A stretch of 64,000 bases of DNA from Crossaster papposus (lineage: Eukaryota > Echinodermata > Asteroidea > Velatida > Solasteridae), in contig JBAIAA010000701.1 of NCBI GenBank assembly GCA_037893245.1, positions 372,001 to 436,000 of the forward strand, written 5' to 3'. The position numbers were made by a program, and so were the translations under genes. Below the pieces are notes generated by a model, which saw nothing but the letters and a program-made list of their open reading frames with translations, was not told where the DNA came from and made no database searches. Below are positions 22,531-36,646 of the stretch, one piece after another (the first letter of the stretch is position 1; each line of letters opens with the position of its first letter).

Positions 22531-23185
22531 ACTCACCGGAATGAAGAGCGATTTCGATCAACTGCCAATGAAAATCCAAAACTCGGAACAATCTGTAGCG
22601 CTATAAACGCGAAATATCGGTCTGGCTAAGTCAAGATCACACACACCGAATAAATTAATTATGCACAGAACTGTCAGAAGAAATGTAAACAGTTGCCTTG
22701 GTTGTTTGTTGACGAATAGAACATGGCGGATAAATACGTCATTCGAGTGACGCAACTAGTGTATACCATTTTTGTGTAGGGCTGTATGAACATATCCGAC
22801 AAGGAAAGGAAAAATTGAAAACGAAATGCAATTCGTAAATAAACATAATAAAATAGAAGAACCAAAGCCAATTGTTTTAATTAATATCAAGGACAAAAAG
22901 TTGCAGAATTATTCTACCTACCGAGTGTAAAAATAGGAGTGTAGTAAAATTTTCAACGTACCTGCCCTCCTTCCTACTACAATGGTACGGCCAACATCTA
23001 CCGTACCGCCGGCCGGCGCGGGTTGCACACTCGATCGTTCGATCGATCGAACGCGCTATACTATGTAAAACAAAAAGACAAGGAAAGGATCAGGACGCGC
23101 CCACTAGCGCCCTCTAGAAACGCGTCGCGTTCTACTCGTACAGCGCGAGTGTTTACCCACCCACATCCGTGCATGTTTGTAAACA
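22531..23185 (-). promoter_or_regulatory. Candidate promoter block for kinase copy 3
   Basis: Donor at 22531-22536 and CpG block from 22984, with a private 6 bp insertion about 15 bp before the CTCF-like core (23107-23116, intact). Confidence 0.4.
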
Positions 23186-23440
23186 TCGCTCGCTTTCGGC
23201 TATTTTTAAGCTGCACTGCGATTACTTTCCAAGCAAAATGGCATAACAAGCTGCCTCAATTTTTATGAAATTCAAACATTTCCGTTGGAATTTAACAAAA
23301 ATTGGTCCCCACAATTTAGATTCAGACTTGTGACAAATTAAAAAATCGTACGATTCATGGCACGTGTGAGAGAACATCGGATTAATAATAACGCGTGTGT
23401 GGGGAGTACATTGGAGCTATTCGTTAAAATGTAAACAAAT

Positions 23441-23951
23441 CTGAACGGAGCATTAAGAAACTCACACAATTATTTAAAAAATGGCAAGATTTACAATGAT
23501 GGCAAAATGGACCAAACGACCTGGGGTGAGAGAAAATGTTAGAAGACGGAACACTGAAATCAATAAAACAATCTCTGAACAGAGCATTAAGAAGACCACA
23601 CATTCAACAAATAAATAACAAATGGACCAATAAAACGACCTGGGGAGAAAGAAAAGGGAAAAAGACGAGACACTGAAATTAATATTAACTGACATCCCTA
23701 TTTGAACAGAGCATTAAAGAATTAGACCACACATTCAACAAATAAATAACAAATGGCACGATTGACAATAATGGCAAAAAGGACCAATAAAACGACCTGG
23801 GAAGTGGATACAAAATTAAAAAAGACAGAACACTGAAATCAATTTAGAATTAGGCTATTTTTACAGAACATTAAAGAAGACCACACATTCAATAAATAAA
23901 TAAATGGCAGGATTGACTTTGGCAAAAAAAAGACACACATTTACCCTGGTG
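23441..23951. repeat. Degenerate minisatellite, unit 4 copy
   Basis: Same repeats and length as at 3225-3735. Confidence 0.8.
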
Positions 23952-24587
23952 ACCTCCTCCTATCCCATGCAATAATGAAGTGTATTTCACTGCTAATATT
24001 AATAGGAAAACCGATTATTCATACAGAAACGCAACACTGGTAAAATAAAACACGGAATGAACATGCGAGTACTTTTTATTTTACTGTATTTTATTTCAAA
24101 CCCAGTTGTGACTTATTAAAAGGGAAATGCACTTGGTACATTTGCAAAAGGGCTAGAGAAAAAATGGTTTCCAATGTTATAGACCAGTCACATATCCACT
24201 ATATAAGCCAACAAATTGTTTCCCACTATGAAAAGCAAATGCAGATTTTGTTTGGACTTTTCTTCCGCAAAACTGCTCAGGATTAATATGTTTTAATACA
24301 TCATTTATTTATTGCAATTACCAACGTGAGTTGTGTAAACTCTAGTGACAATGTAAAGTGACAGAGGTAACTGAAAGGAAATGAATGGCATAACAAGTAA
24401 CGACCGTTTTGATTTGAAAGGAATTTTGCTTCTCATCGTTCTTATACTTTCCTATATTAAAAATCACCAATTCGATTGCTTTTATAATCAATTTCCAATC
24501 TGATTTACTATTTCAAGCACAGGATTTTCGGGATTTTTCTATTTGTCAGGATTAAGTATTACATGTACACAGAATAAAGATGGTTTT

Positions 24588-24868
24588 GTTTCATGGTGGG
24601 AGGGGTTGTTTCATGTTGGGGGGGGGGGGTTCATATTGGGGGAGGGGGGGAGGGGTTGTTTCATGGTGGGGGGGGGGTTGTTTCATGGTGGGGGGGGGGG
24701 GTTTCATGGTGGGAGGGGGGTTGTTTCATGGTGGGGGTTATGGGGGGGGGGGGGTTATGGTAGGGGGTGGGGGGGGATTTCATGTTGGGGGGCGGTTCAT
24801 ATTGGGGGAGGGGGGGAGGGGTTGTTTCATGGTGGGGGGGGGGGGGGGGGGGTGTTTCATGGTGGGGG
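24588..24868. repeat. G-rich minisatellite (281 bp)
   Basis: Same phrase order as in units 2-9; it differs in the lengths of single G runs. Confidence 0.85.
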
Positions 24869-24993
24869 AGATTTTTGTTCTTCATACCGGTAAATGCATC
24901 AGACAAGAAGACACCGCTAACTGCTGGAGGAGACCTGCTGCTGAAAAGGCAAGGAAAAGGTCTTGGAGCGACGGACTGGGCCTGCATGATGTT

Positions 24994-24999
24994 TTTATT
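24994..24999 (-). terminator. Polyadenylation signal for kinase copy 4
   Basis: AATAAA on the minus strand at the conserved distance from the stop of copy 4. Confidence 0.55.
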
Positions 25000-25307
25000 T
25001 GGACTGATAAATGTAATTGCGCTTGCTGATAATCAGTTTGGTGAAATTGAGATGTGGTCATTTAGCAACAGAAACTGATACAAATTGAACCATGTCGAGT
25101 AGTGTAACCACATTTGGAGCATTAAATCTGCTTATTTTGTTCACCAAACTCGCAAGCTGCACGAGCACAAACACTGGAAAAGGGAAGGTAAAAGATACTC
25201 TTGAGGTGCAGAGGCTGCTGGGATTTGTTTCTACAGTACTGCTCTAAAAAGGTAGTTCTAACTTCCAGTATCTTGTCTCTTACCTCACCCTGCATTCAAA
25301 TTATATC

Positions 25308-27248
25308 CTACTTCCAGTGTTTGGACATCTTCTTACAAATATCCGCCATTGTTGGACGCCTTCTAAAATCAACATTCTGGCATTTTTTTCCAACTTGCCG
25401 CAATCGTCGAATTCCTGCTGCCTTTCCGATGTTGATTAGCAGGTCTCCCAATGCATAAATTTCAGCAGGCTTGTTGAAGGGCGAGTCCCCCTCCATAACC
25501 TCTGGAGCCATCTGGGGACACTCCAGGTACATCTGGTTGATGAGATGCTCTGGAATACGGAGCCAGGGACCAGCCACCTCAAGACATGCATTGCCAAGAT
25601 CAATAATCTTGGCAAGCCATCTTGTCTTCTTGCCCTCATTTGCTTTATACACAAGTATGTTGTCTGGTTTAATGTCACAGTGCACATATTCGTTGTTGTG
25701 CATGTGCAGCAAGCCCTCGCACACACGCCGTACAACACGCAGCCAGTTCTTGCGGGAGAGTGCTCCCGGGGTGCCACTCCAGTCCAGAGCATCCTGTAGA
25801 GTTGTTACCGACAGGGTGTTCTTATCGCCCACAAACTCATACAGCATCGTCCGGAGGGGCCGCTGTTCCAACACACCGTACAGCTTGGGGAACGAGGGGT
25901 GCTCTCCAATGGCTGCCACAGCTATAATCTCCTGCCAAAGTGGTCCCTCCGAATCCTGTGCCTGCAGAACCTTGGCTGCAGCTACAGTGTCATCAGGCAA
26001 ACGGACTGCAGTCACCTGAGCAAACGCCCCCTCTCCCACCATTCCACGGCACTGTCCATAGCGGTCGACCACAGCAGGCTTGATATGTCTGCAACTATAC
26101 ATCCTGCACCCAAGATGAGGATGGTAGACAATCTCCACAGTGGCGGGTTTAGGAACAGCTCCTGGTGAGAGAGGCACTACTGGTGAGAAAGGTGCTTCCT
26201 GTGATGGAGCGCCCGGAGCTGACGGAGGGGCAACCTGTGACAGAGGGGCAACCTGTGACAGAGGGGCTACCTGTGACGGCGAGACGACCTGTGACGGCGG
26301 GGCTGCGTGTGACGGCGGGGCTGCCTGTGACGGCGGGGCTGCCTGTGAGGGCGGGACTACCTGTGACGGCGGGACTACCTGTGACGGCGGGACTACCTGT
26401 GACGGCGGGACTACCTGTGACGGCGGGACTACCTGTGACGGCGGGGCGGCCTGTGACGGCGAGGCTGCCTGTGACGGCGAGGCTGCCTGTGACGGCGGGA
26501 CTACCTGTGAGGGCGGGACTGCCTGTGAGGGCGGGGCGGCCTGTGACGGCGAGGCTGCCTGTGACGGCGGGACTGCATGTGAGGGCGGGACTACCTGTGA
26601 GGGCGGGACTACCTGTGACGGAGAGACTGCCTGTGACGGCGGAGCTGCCTGTGACAGCGGGGGTTGCAGTGGAGTAGGGGCGTCCGGTGATGGAGGGGCT
26701 GGTGGTGAGGGAGTTGCTAATGGCGACCCAGGGGCTGCTGTAAATGGAGGGGATGCTGGCGACCCAGGGGCTGCTGATGACCCAGGGGCTGCTGATGACC
26801 CAGGAGCTGCTGATGACCCATGGGCTGCTGATGACCCAGCGGCTGCCGATGAACTAGGGACTGCTGCCGATGGTGACCCGGTGGATTTTGCCGACACAGG
26901 GGCTGCACCTCTTTTCTTTCTATGAATGACATATTCCAGAATGAAATGTTAAATAGTTTCAACTGTCAAATATTTTAGATTGATTCAGAATCAAGATATT
27001 TTGTCTTAATATTTTAAGTGTCCACTGCCTTTTGTTCTATAGAGGAAACTGTTGACTAACTTGTCAAACATACTTTGTGTCTTGCGGTACGTCTTACATT
27101 TTTTGTCAGGTTAAAGATTTTCTTTTCAAAATGAAGGGTTTTGAACCAATACATTCACAAATAAACAAGTAATTTATGTCAAAGGCATGCCCACTTACTT
27201 TTTATGGTAGAATATCGCACGTAGGGTTCTCCTCAGTCTTCCAGGCAT
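25308..27248 (-). CDS. Protein kinase with SQ-hexapeptide repeat arm, copy 4
   Basis: Exon 1 is 27248-27199, intron 27198-26920, exon 2 26919-25308; 553 aa. The arm has an extra PLSQVA at its C-terminal end, and the single PTSQVV of the other copies reads PPSQVV here (ACG to CCG), so the tract is more uniform. The kinase domain appears identical to copy 1. Confidence 0.85.
26229..26660 (-). repeat. 18 bp coding tandem repeat, 24 copies
   Basis: Hexapeptide array of kinase copy 4. The duplication is at the kinase-proximal end, unlike copies 2 and 3. Confidence 0.95.
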
Positions 27249-27556
27249 CTTGCAGTTAAACCCTTTAGATGGAATAAAATTAAGGACTATTAAAATAACA
27301 CCAGTGTAAGGACACCTCAAGAAGTTTTATGTTTACATGATCAAATTTGGTTGCCATCACAGGGTTCCAGACTTGTAATCGAGTCATTCACATGCCACTT
27401 CACAAGTCAGTGCGGAAGTATAAAGAGGAACAATAACAAAGGCATGATTTTGTCAAAGTTCATTTCAATAGCTTGTGAGTTGACCAGAGACTAAATAACT
27501 TGTGATTGACTTGAGTGACCTGTGGTGACTTGTGACTGCCTCAATTACAACTGTGC

Positions 27557-28228
27557 AGGGTTTCCACTGAAATCTGAAAATCAAATCCCATGACTTTTCC
27601 AGAATTACAATATGACAATTTCCATGGCATTTATTGTAATTTTGCAGAGAAATGTTGTTTGAAAATGATACTGATGAAAAGCTGATGTTGGGCTAATCAT
27701 TTGTTCGCTTTTGAAAATGAGTTTTAATGAATAATGGCCTCCTCCTCCCCTTACAGCCATCCAATCCACCCACTTTAATATATATCAACTATACCATCAG
27801 CAAAGAAAAGACTGTCCCAAAACAGAAGAACCCCCTTCAGAATGTCAAAGTAATTCATTTGATATAAAGGGGTCACTATGCGGTCATAGCTAGCTCTGGA
27901 GGCAAGGGGCGCCAACCCTTTCAGTGTTCCAGCTCTAGTAAACCTAAAGCCAAAGATAGGTCTGCGAGTACAGTATAGACAAATTGATGTATGTATTGGA
28001 AACTGGAAGACTGCCATAGCCACTACTAATACTATAGACTGGCAAGGATAATGGCCTATAAATTGATCATTATTCCGATATCCCATCAAAAACGGCCCAT
28101 CCAAAATAACCCTTTCGCAATCTTGATTTCCATGGTTTTTCCAAGACTTAACCAAAAATTCCCAATTTGTCATAGCTTGTCCATGACAACTTTTCTTTCC
28201 ACTACTTTTCATGACCCATGGAAACCCT
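27557..28228. repeat. Dispersed-repeat element, unit 5 copy
   Basis: Same inverted ends and length as at 604-1275. Confidence 0.4.
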
Positions 28229-29275
28229 ACATCAGACACTTCAAGTCTAAAATATGTCCAACGGCATATATGTGCAGGTCCAATTGGACCCTCTATTCTA
28301 AAGTAAACGGTAGAAAAAATGGGCCTATAATTTTAATTACATGGGAAAACAAAATTATCCATTGGAACTTAAAGGGGTCGCAACGAGAAAGGATTTATTC
28401 CCTGCCCCTTCTCTCTCTCTCTAACAAAACAATTGTGTTAGGCCCGATAGCATAGTACTATAAAAGCAGTACGCCTACCTTTGTAATTTGTTCTGGGTTT
28501 GTTTATTAACTGTTGAAGACCTCAATTACAGTATTTCTTAAATCTGGCTACAAATCCCAAATGGCCTTGAATATAATGTCTTTCTTACTGAGCCAAACTA
28601 GTCCCACCAAGGCCCAAGTGAAATGTTATAAAGTCCGACATTTTCCTGTTTATAGGCCTACTTAGGCTAAGCCTAAAGTTCTATACATTGAGTTTACCTA
28701 CCCATTAAACAACAAATAACAAATTTGCTGGTAAATTTCTTTAGTTTTGGCATGATTTTTCGATTTTAGTGAAGTTGATGGGTAGGCCCTACCTAGCATC
28801 ATAAGCATGAGTGGGGAAAATAAATGGTTTTGGTCTATCACTGTCAAAATTTGTCAACTTAATTATGCCTGCCCTTGGGTGGTTATACACTCAATCAGTC
28901 AGCCGATTAGTGTCCCAAATTTCCGGACCCCAGCTTTTTTTATTATTATTTCGGCCTGACTAGGCTAGGCCTACCCTAGCGTTAAACTTTGTTAACGTTA
29001 AATTTCACGGCGATGAAATTGTTAAGAATGAACCAGCATGCAGCAAGCACACGACAGATAACGTTTGTCAACAGGGGGCCCAATTTGGCAACACATTCGC
29101 GACATGATAATTATTGCACGACATGCATGAGGCCAGGAAAGTCGTGCGCCACGTTTAGTGTTTACAGGCGAGACCCAAAACCCAGCACGCACGTAAAATT
29201 AACAACACGTTACGTTACATCAAAAAGTTAATCGACATGACCTTTACTAGCTTTGTAGAAAAATCTGGAAACTAA

Positions 29276-29924
29276 ACTCACCGGAATGAAGAGCGATTTC
29301 GATCAACTGCCAATGAAAATCCAAAACTCAGAACAATCTGTAGCGCTATAAACGCGAAATATCGGTCTGGCTAAGTCAAGATCACACACACCGAATAAAT
29401 TAATTATGCACAGAACTGTCAGAAGAAATGTAAACAGTTGCCTTGGTTGTTTGTTGACGAATAGAACATGGCGGATAAATACGTCATTCGAGTGACGCAA
29501 CTAGTGTATACCATTTTTGTGTAGGGCTGTATGAACATATCCGACAAGGAAAGGAAAAATTGAAAACGAAATGCAATTCGTAAATAAACATAATAAAATA
29601 GAAGAACCAAAGCCAATTGTTTTAATTAATATCAAGGACAAAAAGTTGCAGAATTATTCTACCTACCGAGTGTAAAAATAGGAGTGTAGTAAAATTTTCA
29701 ACGTACCTGCCCTCCTTCCTACTACAATGGTACGGCCAACATCTACCGTACCGCCGGCCGGCGCGGGTTGCACACTCGATCGTTCGATCGATCGAACGCG
29801 CTATACTATGTAAAACAAAAAGACAAGGAAAGGACGCGCCCACTAACGCCCTCTAGAAACGCGTCGCGTTCTACTCGTACAGCGCGAGTGTTTACCCACC
29901 CACATCCGTGCATGTTTGTAAACA
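29276..29924 (-). promoter_or_regulatory. Candidate promoter block for kinase copy 4
   Basis: Donor at 29276-29281 and CpG block from 29729. The CTCF-like core is altered at 29846 (TAGAGGGCGT on the minus strand). Confidence 0.4.
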
Positions 29925-30179
29925 TCGCTCGCTTTCGGCTATTTTTAAGCTGCACTGCGATTACTTTCCAAGCAAAATGGCATAACAAGCTGCCTCAATT
30001 TTTATGAAATTCAAACATTTCCGTTGGAATTTAACAAAAATTGGTCCCCACAATTTAGATTCAGACTTGTGACAAATTAAAAAATCGTACGATTCATGGC
30101 ACGTGTGAGAGAACATCGGATTAATAATAACGCGTGTGTGGGGAGTACATTGGAGCTATTCGTTAAAATGTAAACAAAT

Positions 30180-30690
30180 CTGAACGGAGCATTAAGAAAC
30201 TCACACAATTATTTAAAAAATGGCAAGATTTACAATGATGGCAAAATGGACCAAACGACCTGGGGTGAGAGAAAATGTTAGAAGACGGAACACTGAAATC
30301 AATAAAACAATCTCTGAACAGAGCATTAAGAAGACCACACATTCAACAAATAAATAACAAATGGACCAATAAAACGACCTGGGGAGAAAGAAAAGGGAAA
30401 AAGACGAGACACTGAAATTAATATTAACTGACATCCCTATTTGAACAGAGCATTAAAGAATTAGACCACACATTCAACAAATAAATAACAAATGGCACGA
30501 TTGACAATAATGGCAAAAAGGACCAATAAAACGACCTGGGAAGTGGATACAAAATTAAAAAAGACAGAACACTGAAATCAATTTAGAATTAGGCTATTTT
30601 TACAGAACATTAAAGAAGACCACACATTCAATAAATAAATAAATGGCAGGATTGACTTTGGCAAAAAAAAGACACACATTTACCCTGGTG
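30180..30690. repeat. Degenerate minisatellite, unit 5 copy
   Basis: Same repeats and length as at 3225-3735. Confidence 0.8.
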
Positions 30691-31327
30691 ACCTCCTCCT
30701 ATCCCTTGCAATAATGAAGTGTATTTCACTGCTAATATTAATAGGAAAACCGATTATTCATACAGAAACGCAACACTGGTAAAATAAAACACGGAATGAA
30801 CATGCGAGTACTTTTTATTTTACTGTATTTTATTTCAAACCCAGTTGTGACTTATTAAAAGGGAAATGCACTTGGTACATTTGCAAAAGGGCTAGAGAAA
30901 AAATGGTTTCCAATGTTATAGACCAGTCACATATCCACTATATAAGCCAACAAATTGTTTCCCACTATGAAAAGCAAATGCAGATTTTGTTTGGACTTTT
31001 CTTCCGCAAAACTGCTCAGGATTAATATGTTTTAATACATCATTTATTTATTGCAATTACCAACGTGAGTTGTGTAAACTCTAGTGACAATGTAAAGTGA
31101 CGAGAGGTAACTGAAAGGAAATGAATGGCATAACAAGTAACGACCGTTTTGATTTGAAAGGAATTTTGCTTCTCATCGTTCTTATACTTTCCTATATTAA
31201 AAATCACCAATTCGATTGCTTTTATAATCAATTTCCAATCTGATTTACTATTTCAAGCACAGGATTTTCGGGATTTTTCTATTTGTCAGGATTAAGTATT
31301 ACATGTACACAGAATAAAGATGGTTTT

Positions 31328-31608
31328 GTTTCATGGTGGGAGGGGTTGTTTCATGTTGGGGGGGGGGGGGTTCATATTGGGGGAGGGGGGGAGGGGTTGT
31401 TTCATGGTGGGGGGGGGGTTGTTTCATGGTGGGGGGGGGGGTTTCATGGTGGGAGGGGGGTTGTTTCATGGTGGGGGTTATGGGGGGGGGGGGGGTTATG
31501 GTAGGGGGTGGGGGGGGATTTCATGTTGGGGGGCGGTTCATATTGGGGGAGGGGGGGAGGGGTTGTTTCATGGTGGGGGGGGGGGGGGGGGGTGTTTCAT
31601 GGTGGGGG
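31328..31608. repeat. G-rich minisatellite (281 bp)
   Basis: Same phrase order as the unit 4 tract with shifts in single G runs. Confidence 0.85.
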
Positions 31609-31733
31609 AGATTTTTGTTCTTCATACCGGTAAATGCATCAGACAAGAAGACACCGCTAACTGCTGGAGGAGACCTGCTGCTGAAAAGGCAAGGAAAAGG
31701 TCTTGGAGCGACGGACTGGGCCTGCATGATGTT

Positions 31734-31739
31734 TTTATT
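31734..31739 (-). terminator. Polyadenylation signal for kinase copy 5
   Basis: AATAAA on the minus strand at the conserved distance from the stop of copy 5. Confidence 0.55.
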
Positions 31740-32047
31740 TGGACTGATAAATGTAATTGCGCTTGCTGATAATCAGTTTGGTGAAATTGAGATGTGGTCA
31801 TTTAGCAACAGAAACTGATACAAATTGAACCATGTCGAGTAGTGTAACCACATTTGGAGCATTAAATCTGCTTATTTTGTTCACCAAACTCGCAAGCTGC
31901 ACGAGCACAAACACTGGAAAAGGGAAGGTAAAAGATACTCTTGAGGTGCAGAGGCTGCTGGGATTTGTTTCTACAGTACTGCTCTAAAAAGGTAGTTCTA
32001 ACTTCCAGTATCTTGTCTCTTACCTCACCCTGCATTCAAATTATATC

Positions 32048-33970
32048 CTACTTCCAGTGTTTGGACATCTTCTTACAAATATCCGCCATTGTTGGACGCC
32101 TTCTAAAATCAACATTCTGGCATTTTTTTCCAACTTGCCGCAATCGTCGAATTCCTGCTGCCTTTCCGATGTTGATTAGCAGGTCTCCCAATGCATAAAT
32201 TTCAGCAGGCTTGTTGAAGGGCGAGTCCCCCTCCATAACCTCTGGAGCCATCTGGGGACACTCCAGGTACATCTGGTTGATGAGATGCTCTGGAATACGG
32301 AGCCAGGGACCAGCCACCTCAAGACATGCATTGCCAAGATCAATAATCTTGGCAAGCCATCTTGTCTTCTTGCCCTCATTTGCTTTATACACAAGTATGT
32401 TGTCTGGTTTAATGTCACAGTGCACATATTCGTTGTTGTGCATGTGCAGCAAGCCCTCGCACACACGCCGTACAACACGCAGCCAGTTCTTGCGGGAGAG
32501 TGCTCCCGGGGTGCCACTCCAGTCCAGAGCATCCTGTAGAGTTGTTACCGACAGGGTGTTCTTATCGCCCACAAACTCATACAGCATCGTCCGGAGGGGC
32601 CGCTGTTCCAACACACCGTACAGCTTGGGGAACGAGGGGTGCTCTCCAATGGCTGCCACAGCTATAATCTCCTGCCAAAGTGGTCCCTCCGAATCCTGTG
32701 CCTGCAGAACCTTGGCTGCAGCTACAGTGTCATCAGGCAAACGGACTGCAGTCACCTGAGCAAACGCCCCCTCTCCCACCATTCCACGGCACTGTCCATA
32801 GCGGTCGACCACAGCAGGCTTGATATGTCTGCAACTATACATCCTGCACCCAAGATGAGGATGGTAGACAATCTCCACAGTGGCGGGTTTAGGAACAGCT
32901 CCTGGTGAGAGAGGCACTACTGGTGAGAAAGGTGCTTCCTGTGATGGAGCGCCCGGAGCTGACGGAGGGGCAACCTGTGACAGAGGGGCTACCTGTGACG
33001 GCGAGACGACCTGTGACGGCGGGGCTGCGTGTGACGGCGGGGCTGCCTGTGACGGCGGGGCTGCCTGTGAGGGCGGGACTACCTGTGACGGCGGGACTAC
33101 CTGTGACGGCGGGACTACCTGTGACGTCGGGACTACCTGTGACGGCGGGACTACCTGTGACGGCGGGGCGGCCTGTGACGGCGAGGCTGCCTGTGACGGC
33201 GAGGCTGCCTGTGACGGCGGGACTACCTGTGAGGGCGGGACTGCCTGTGAGGGCGGGGCGGCCTGTGACGGCGAGGCTGCCTGTGACGGCGGGACTGCAT
33301 GTGAGGGCGGGACTACCTGTGAGGGCGGGACTACCTGTGACGGAGAGACTGCCTGTGACGGCGGAGCTGCCTGTGACAGCGGGGGTTGCAGTGGAGTAGG
33401 GGCGTCCGGTGATGGAGGGGCTGGTGGTGAGGGAGTTGCTAATGGCGACCCAGGGGCTGCTGTAAATGGAGGGGATGCTGGCGACCCAGGGGCTGCTGAT
33501 GACCCAGGGGCTGCTGATGACCCAGGAGCTGCTGATGACCCATGGGCTGCTGATGACCCAGCGGCTGCCGATGAACTAGGGACTGCTGCCGATGGTGACC
33601 CGGTGGATTTTGCCGACACAGGGGCTGCACCTCTTTTCTTTCTATGAATGACATATTCCAGAATGAAATGTTAAATAGTTTCAACTGTCAAATATTTTAG
33701 ATTGATTCAGAATCAAGATATTTTGTCTTAATATTTTAAGTGTCCACTGCCTTTTGTTCTATAGAGGAAACTGTTGACTAACTTGTCAAACATACTTTGT
33801 GTCTTGCGGTACGTCTTACATTTTTTGTCAGGTTAAAGATTTTCTTTTCAAAATGAAGGGTTTTGAACCAATACATTCACAAATAAACAAGTAATTTATG
33901 TCAAAGGCATGCCCACTTACTTTTTATGGTAGAATATCGCACGTAGGGTTCTCCTCAGTCTTCCAGGCAT
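32048..33970 (-). CDS. Protein kinase with SQ-hexapeptide repeat arm, copy 5
   Basis: Exon 1 is 33970-33921, intron 33920-33642, exon 2 33641-32048; 547 aa. The protein appears identical to copies 1 and 6, with 23 hexapeptides and the Arg-Lys-Asn-Trp form of the segment altered in copies 2 and 3. This is the most common full-length form on the left half of the array. Confidence 0.85.
32969..33382 (-). repeat. 18 bp coding tandem repeat, 23 copies
   Basis: Hexapeptide array of kinase copy 5, same order as copy 1. Confidence 0.95.
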
Positions 33971-34278
33971 CTTGCAGTTAAACCCTTTAGATGGAATAAA
34001 ATTAAGGACTATTAAAATAACACCAGTGTAAGGACACCTCAAGAAGTTTTATGTTTACATGATCAAATTTGGTTGCCATCACAGGGTTCCAGACTTGTAA
34101 TCGAGTCATTCACATGCCACTTCACAAGTCAGTGCGGAAGTATAAAGAGGAACAATAACAAAGGCATGATTTTGTCAAAGTTCATTTCAATAGCTTGTGA
34201 GTTGACCAGAGACTAAATAACTTGTGATTGACTTGAGTGACCTGTGGTGACTTGTGACTGCCTCAATTACAACTGTGC

Positions 34279-34950
34279 AGGGTTTCCACTGAAATCTGAA
34301 AATCAAATCCCATGACTTTTCCAGAATTACAATATGACAATTTCCATGGCATTTATTGTAATTTTGCAGAGAAATGTTGTTTGAAAATGATACTGATGAA
34401 AAGCTGATGTTGGGCTAATCATTTGTTCGCTTTTGAAAATGAGTTTTAATGAATAATGGCCTCCTCCTCCCCTTACAGCCATCCAATCCACCCACTTTAA
34501 TATATATCAACTATACCATCAGCAAAGAAAAGACTGTCCCAAAACAGAAGAACCCCCTTCAGAATGTCAAAGTAATTCATTTGATATAAAGGGGTCACTA
34601 TGCGGTCATAGCTAGCTCTGGAGGCAAGGGGCGCCAACCCTTTCAGTGTTCCAGCTCTAGTAAACCTAAAGCCAAAGATAGGTCTGCGAGTACAGTATAG
34701 ACAAATTGATGTATGTATTGGAAACTGGAAGACTGCCATAGCCACTACTAATACTATAGACTGGCAAGGATAATGGCCTATAAATTGATCATTATTCCGA
34801 TATCCCATCAAAAACGGCCCATCCAAAATAACCCTTTCGCAATCTTGATTTCCATGGTTTTTCCAAGACTTAACCAAAAATTCCCAATTTGTCATAGCTT
34901 GTCCATGACAACTTTTCTTTCCACTACTTTTCATGACCCATGGAAACCCT
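34279..34950. repeat. Dispersed-repeat element, unit 6 copy
   Basis: Same inverted ends and length as at 604-1275. Confidence 0.4.
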
Positions 34951-35997
34951 ACATCAGACACTTCAAGTCTAAAATATGTCCAACGGCATATATGTGCAGG
35001 TCCAATTGGACCCTCTATTCTAAAGTAAACGGTAGAAAAAATGGGCCTATAATTTTAATTACATGGGAAAACAAAATTATCCATTGGAACTTAAAGGGGT
35101 CGCAACGAGAAAGGATTTATTCCCTGCCCCTTCTCTCTCTCTCTAACAAAACAATTGTGTTAGGCCCGATAGCATAGTACTATAAAAGCAGTACGCCTAC
35201 CTTTGTAATTTGTTCTGGGTTTGTTTATTAACTGTTGAAGACCTCAATTACAGTATTTCTTAAATCTGGCTACAAATCCCAAATGGCCTTGAATATAATG
35301 TCTTTCTTACTGAGCCAAACTAGTCCCACCAAGGCCCAAGTGAAATGTTATAAAGTCCGACATTTTCCTGTTTATAGGCCTACTTAGGCTAAGCCTAAAG
35401 TTCTATACATTGAGTTTACCTACCCATTAAACAACAAATAACAAATTTGCTGGTAAATTTCTTTAGTTTTGGCATGATTTTTCGATTTTAGTGAAGTTGA
35501 TGGGTAGGCCCTACCTAGCATCATAAGCATGAGTGGGGAAAATAAATGGTTTTGGTCTATCACTGTCAAAATTTGTCAACTTAATTATGCCTGCCCTTGG
35601 GTGGTTATACACTCAATCAGTCAGCCGATTAGTGTCCCAAATTTCCGGACCCCAGCTTTTTTTATTATTATTTCGGCCTGACTAGGCTAGGCCTACCCTA
35701 GCGTTAAACTTTGTTAACGTTAAATTTCACGGCGATGAAATTGTTAAGAATGAACCAGCATGCAGCAAGCACACGACAGATAACGTTTGTCAACAGGGGG
35801 CCCAATTTGGCAACACATTCGCGACATGATAATTATTGCACGACATGCATGAGGCCAGGAAAGTCGTGCGCCACGTTTAGTGTTTACAGGCGAGACCCAA
35901 AACCCAGCACGCACGTAAAATTAACAACACGTTACGTTACATCAAAAAGTTAATCGACATGACCTTTACTAGCTTTGTAGAAAAATCTGGAAACTAA

Positions 35998-36646
35998 ACT
36001 CACCGGAATGAAGAGCGATTTCGATCAACTGCCAATGAAAATCCAAAACTCAGAACAATCTGTAGCGCTATAAACGCGAAATATCGGTCTGGCTAAGTCA
36101 AGATCACACACACCGAATAAATTAATTATGCACAGAACTGTCAGAAGAAATGTAAACAGTTGCCTTGGTTGTTTGTTGACGAATAGAACATGGCGGATAA
36201 ATACGTCATTCGAGTGACGCAACTAGTGTATACCATTTTTGTGTAGGGCTGTATGAACATATCCGACAAGGAAAGGAAAAATTGAAAACGAAATGCAATT
36301 CGTAAATAAACATAATAAAATAGAAGAACCAAAGCCAATTGTTTTAATTAATATCAAGGACAAAAAGTTGCAGAATTATTCTACCTACCGAGTGTAAAAA
36401 TAGGAGTGTAGTAAAATTTTCAACGTACCTGCCCTCCTTCCTACTACAATGGTACGGCCAACATCTACCGTACCGCCGGCCGGCGCGGGTTGCACACTCG
36501 ATCGTTCGATCGATCGAACGCGCTATACTATGTAAAACAAAAAGACAAGGAAAGGACGCGCCCACTAACGCCCTCTAGAAACGCGTCGCGTTCTACTCGT
36601 ACAGCGCGAGTGTTTACCCACCCACATCCGTGCATGTTTGTAAACA
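35998..36646 (-). promoter_or_regulatory. Candidate promoter block for kinase copy 5
   Basis: Donor at 35998-36003 and CpG block from 36451. The CTCF-like core carries the a variant at 36568. Confidence 0.4.

Larger units (their letters stand above)
20209..26953. repeat. Tandem array unit 4 (6745 bp)
   Basis: Private marks: a 6 bp insertion near 23089 in the CpG block (reads ggatcaggacgcg), a 1 bp deletion near 24362, an a-to-g change near 22585, a t-to-a change near 23966, and one extra 18 bp coding repeat. 21484-22530 and 23952-24587 hold the same unremarkable DNA as in unit 1. Confidence 0.98.
26954..33675. repeat. Tandem array unit 5 (6722 bp)
   Basis: First unit with actaacgcc in place of actagcgcc in the CpG block (a at 29846), a variant shared by all units to its right. 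It has no private indel and serves as a good reference unit. 28229-29275 and 30691-31327 hold the same unremarkable DNA as in unit 1. Confidence 0.98.
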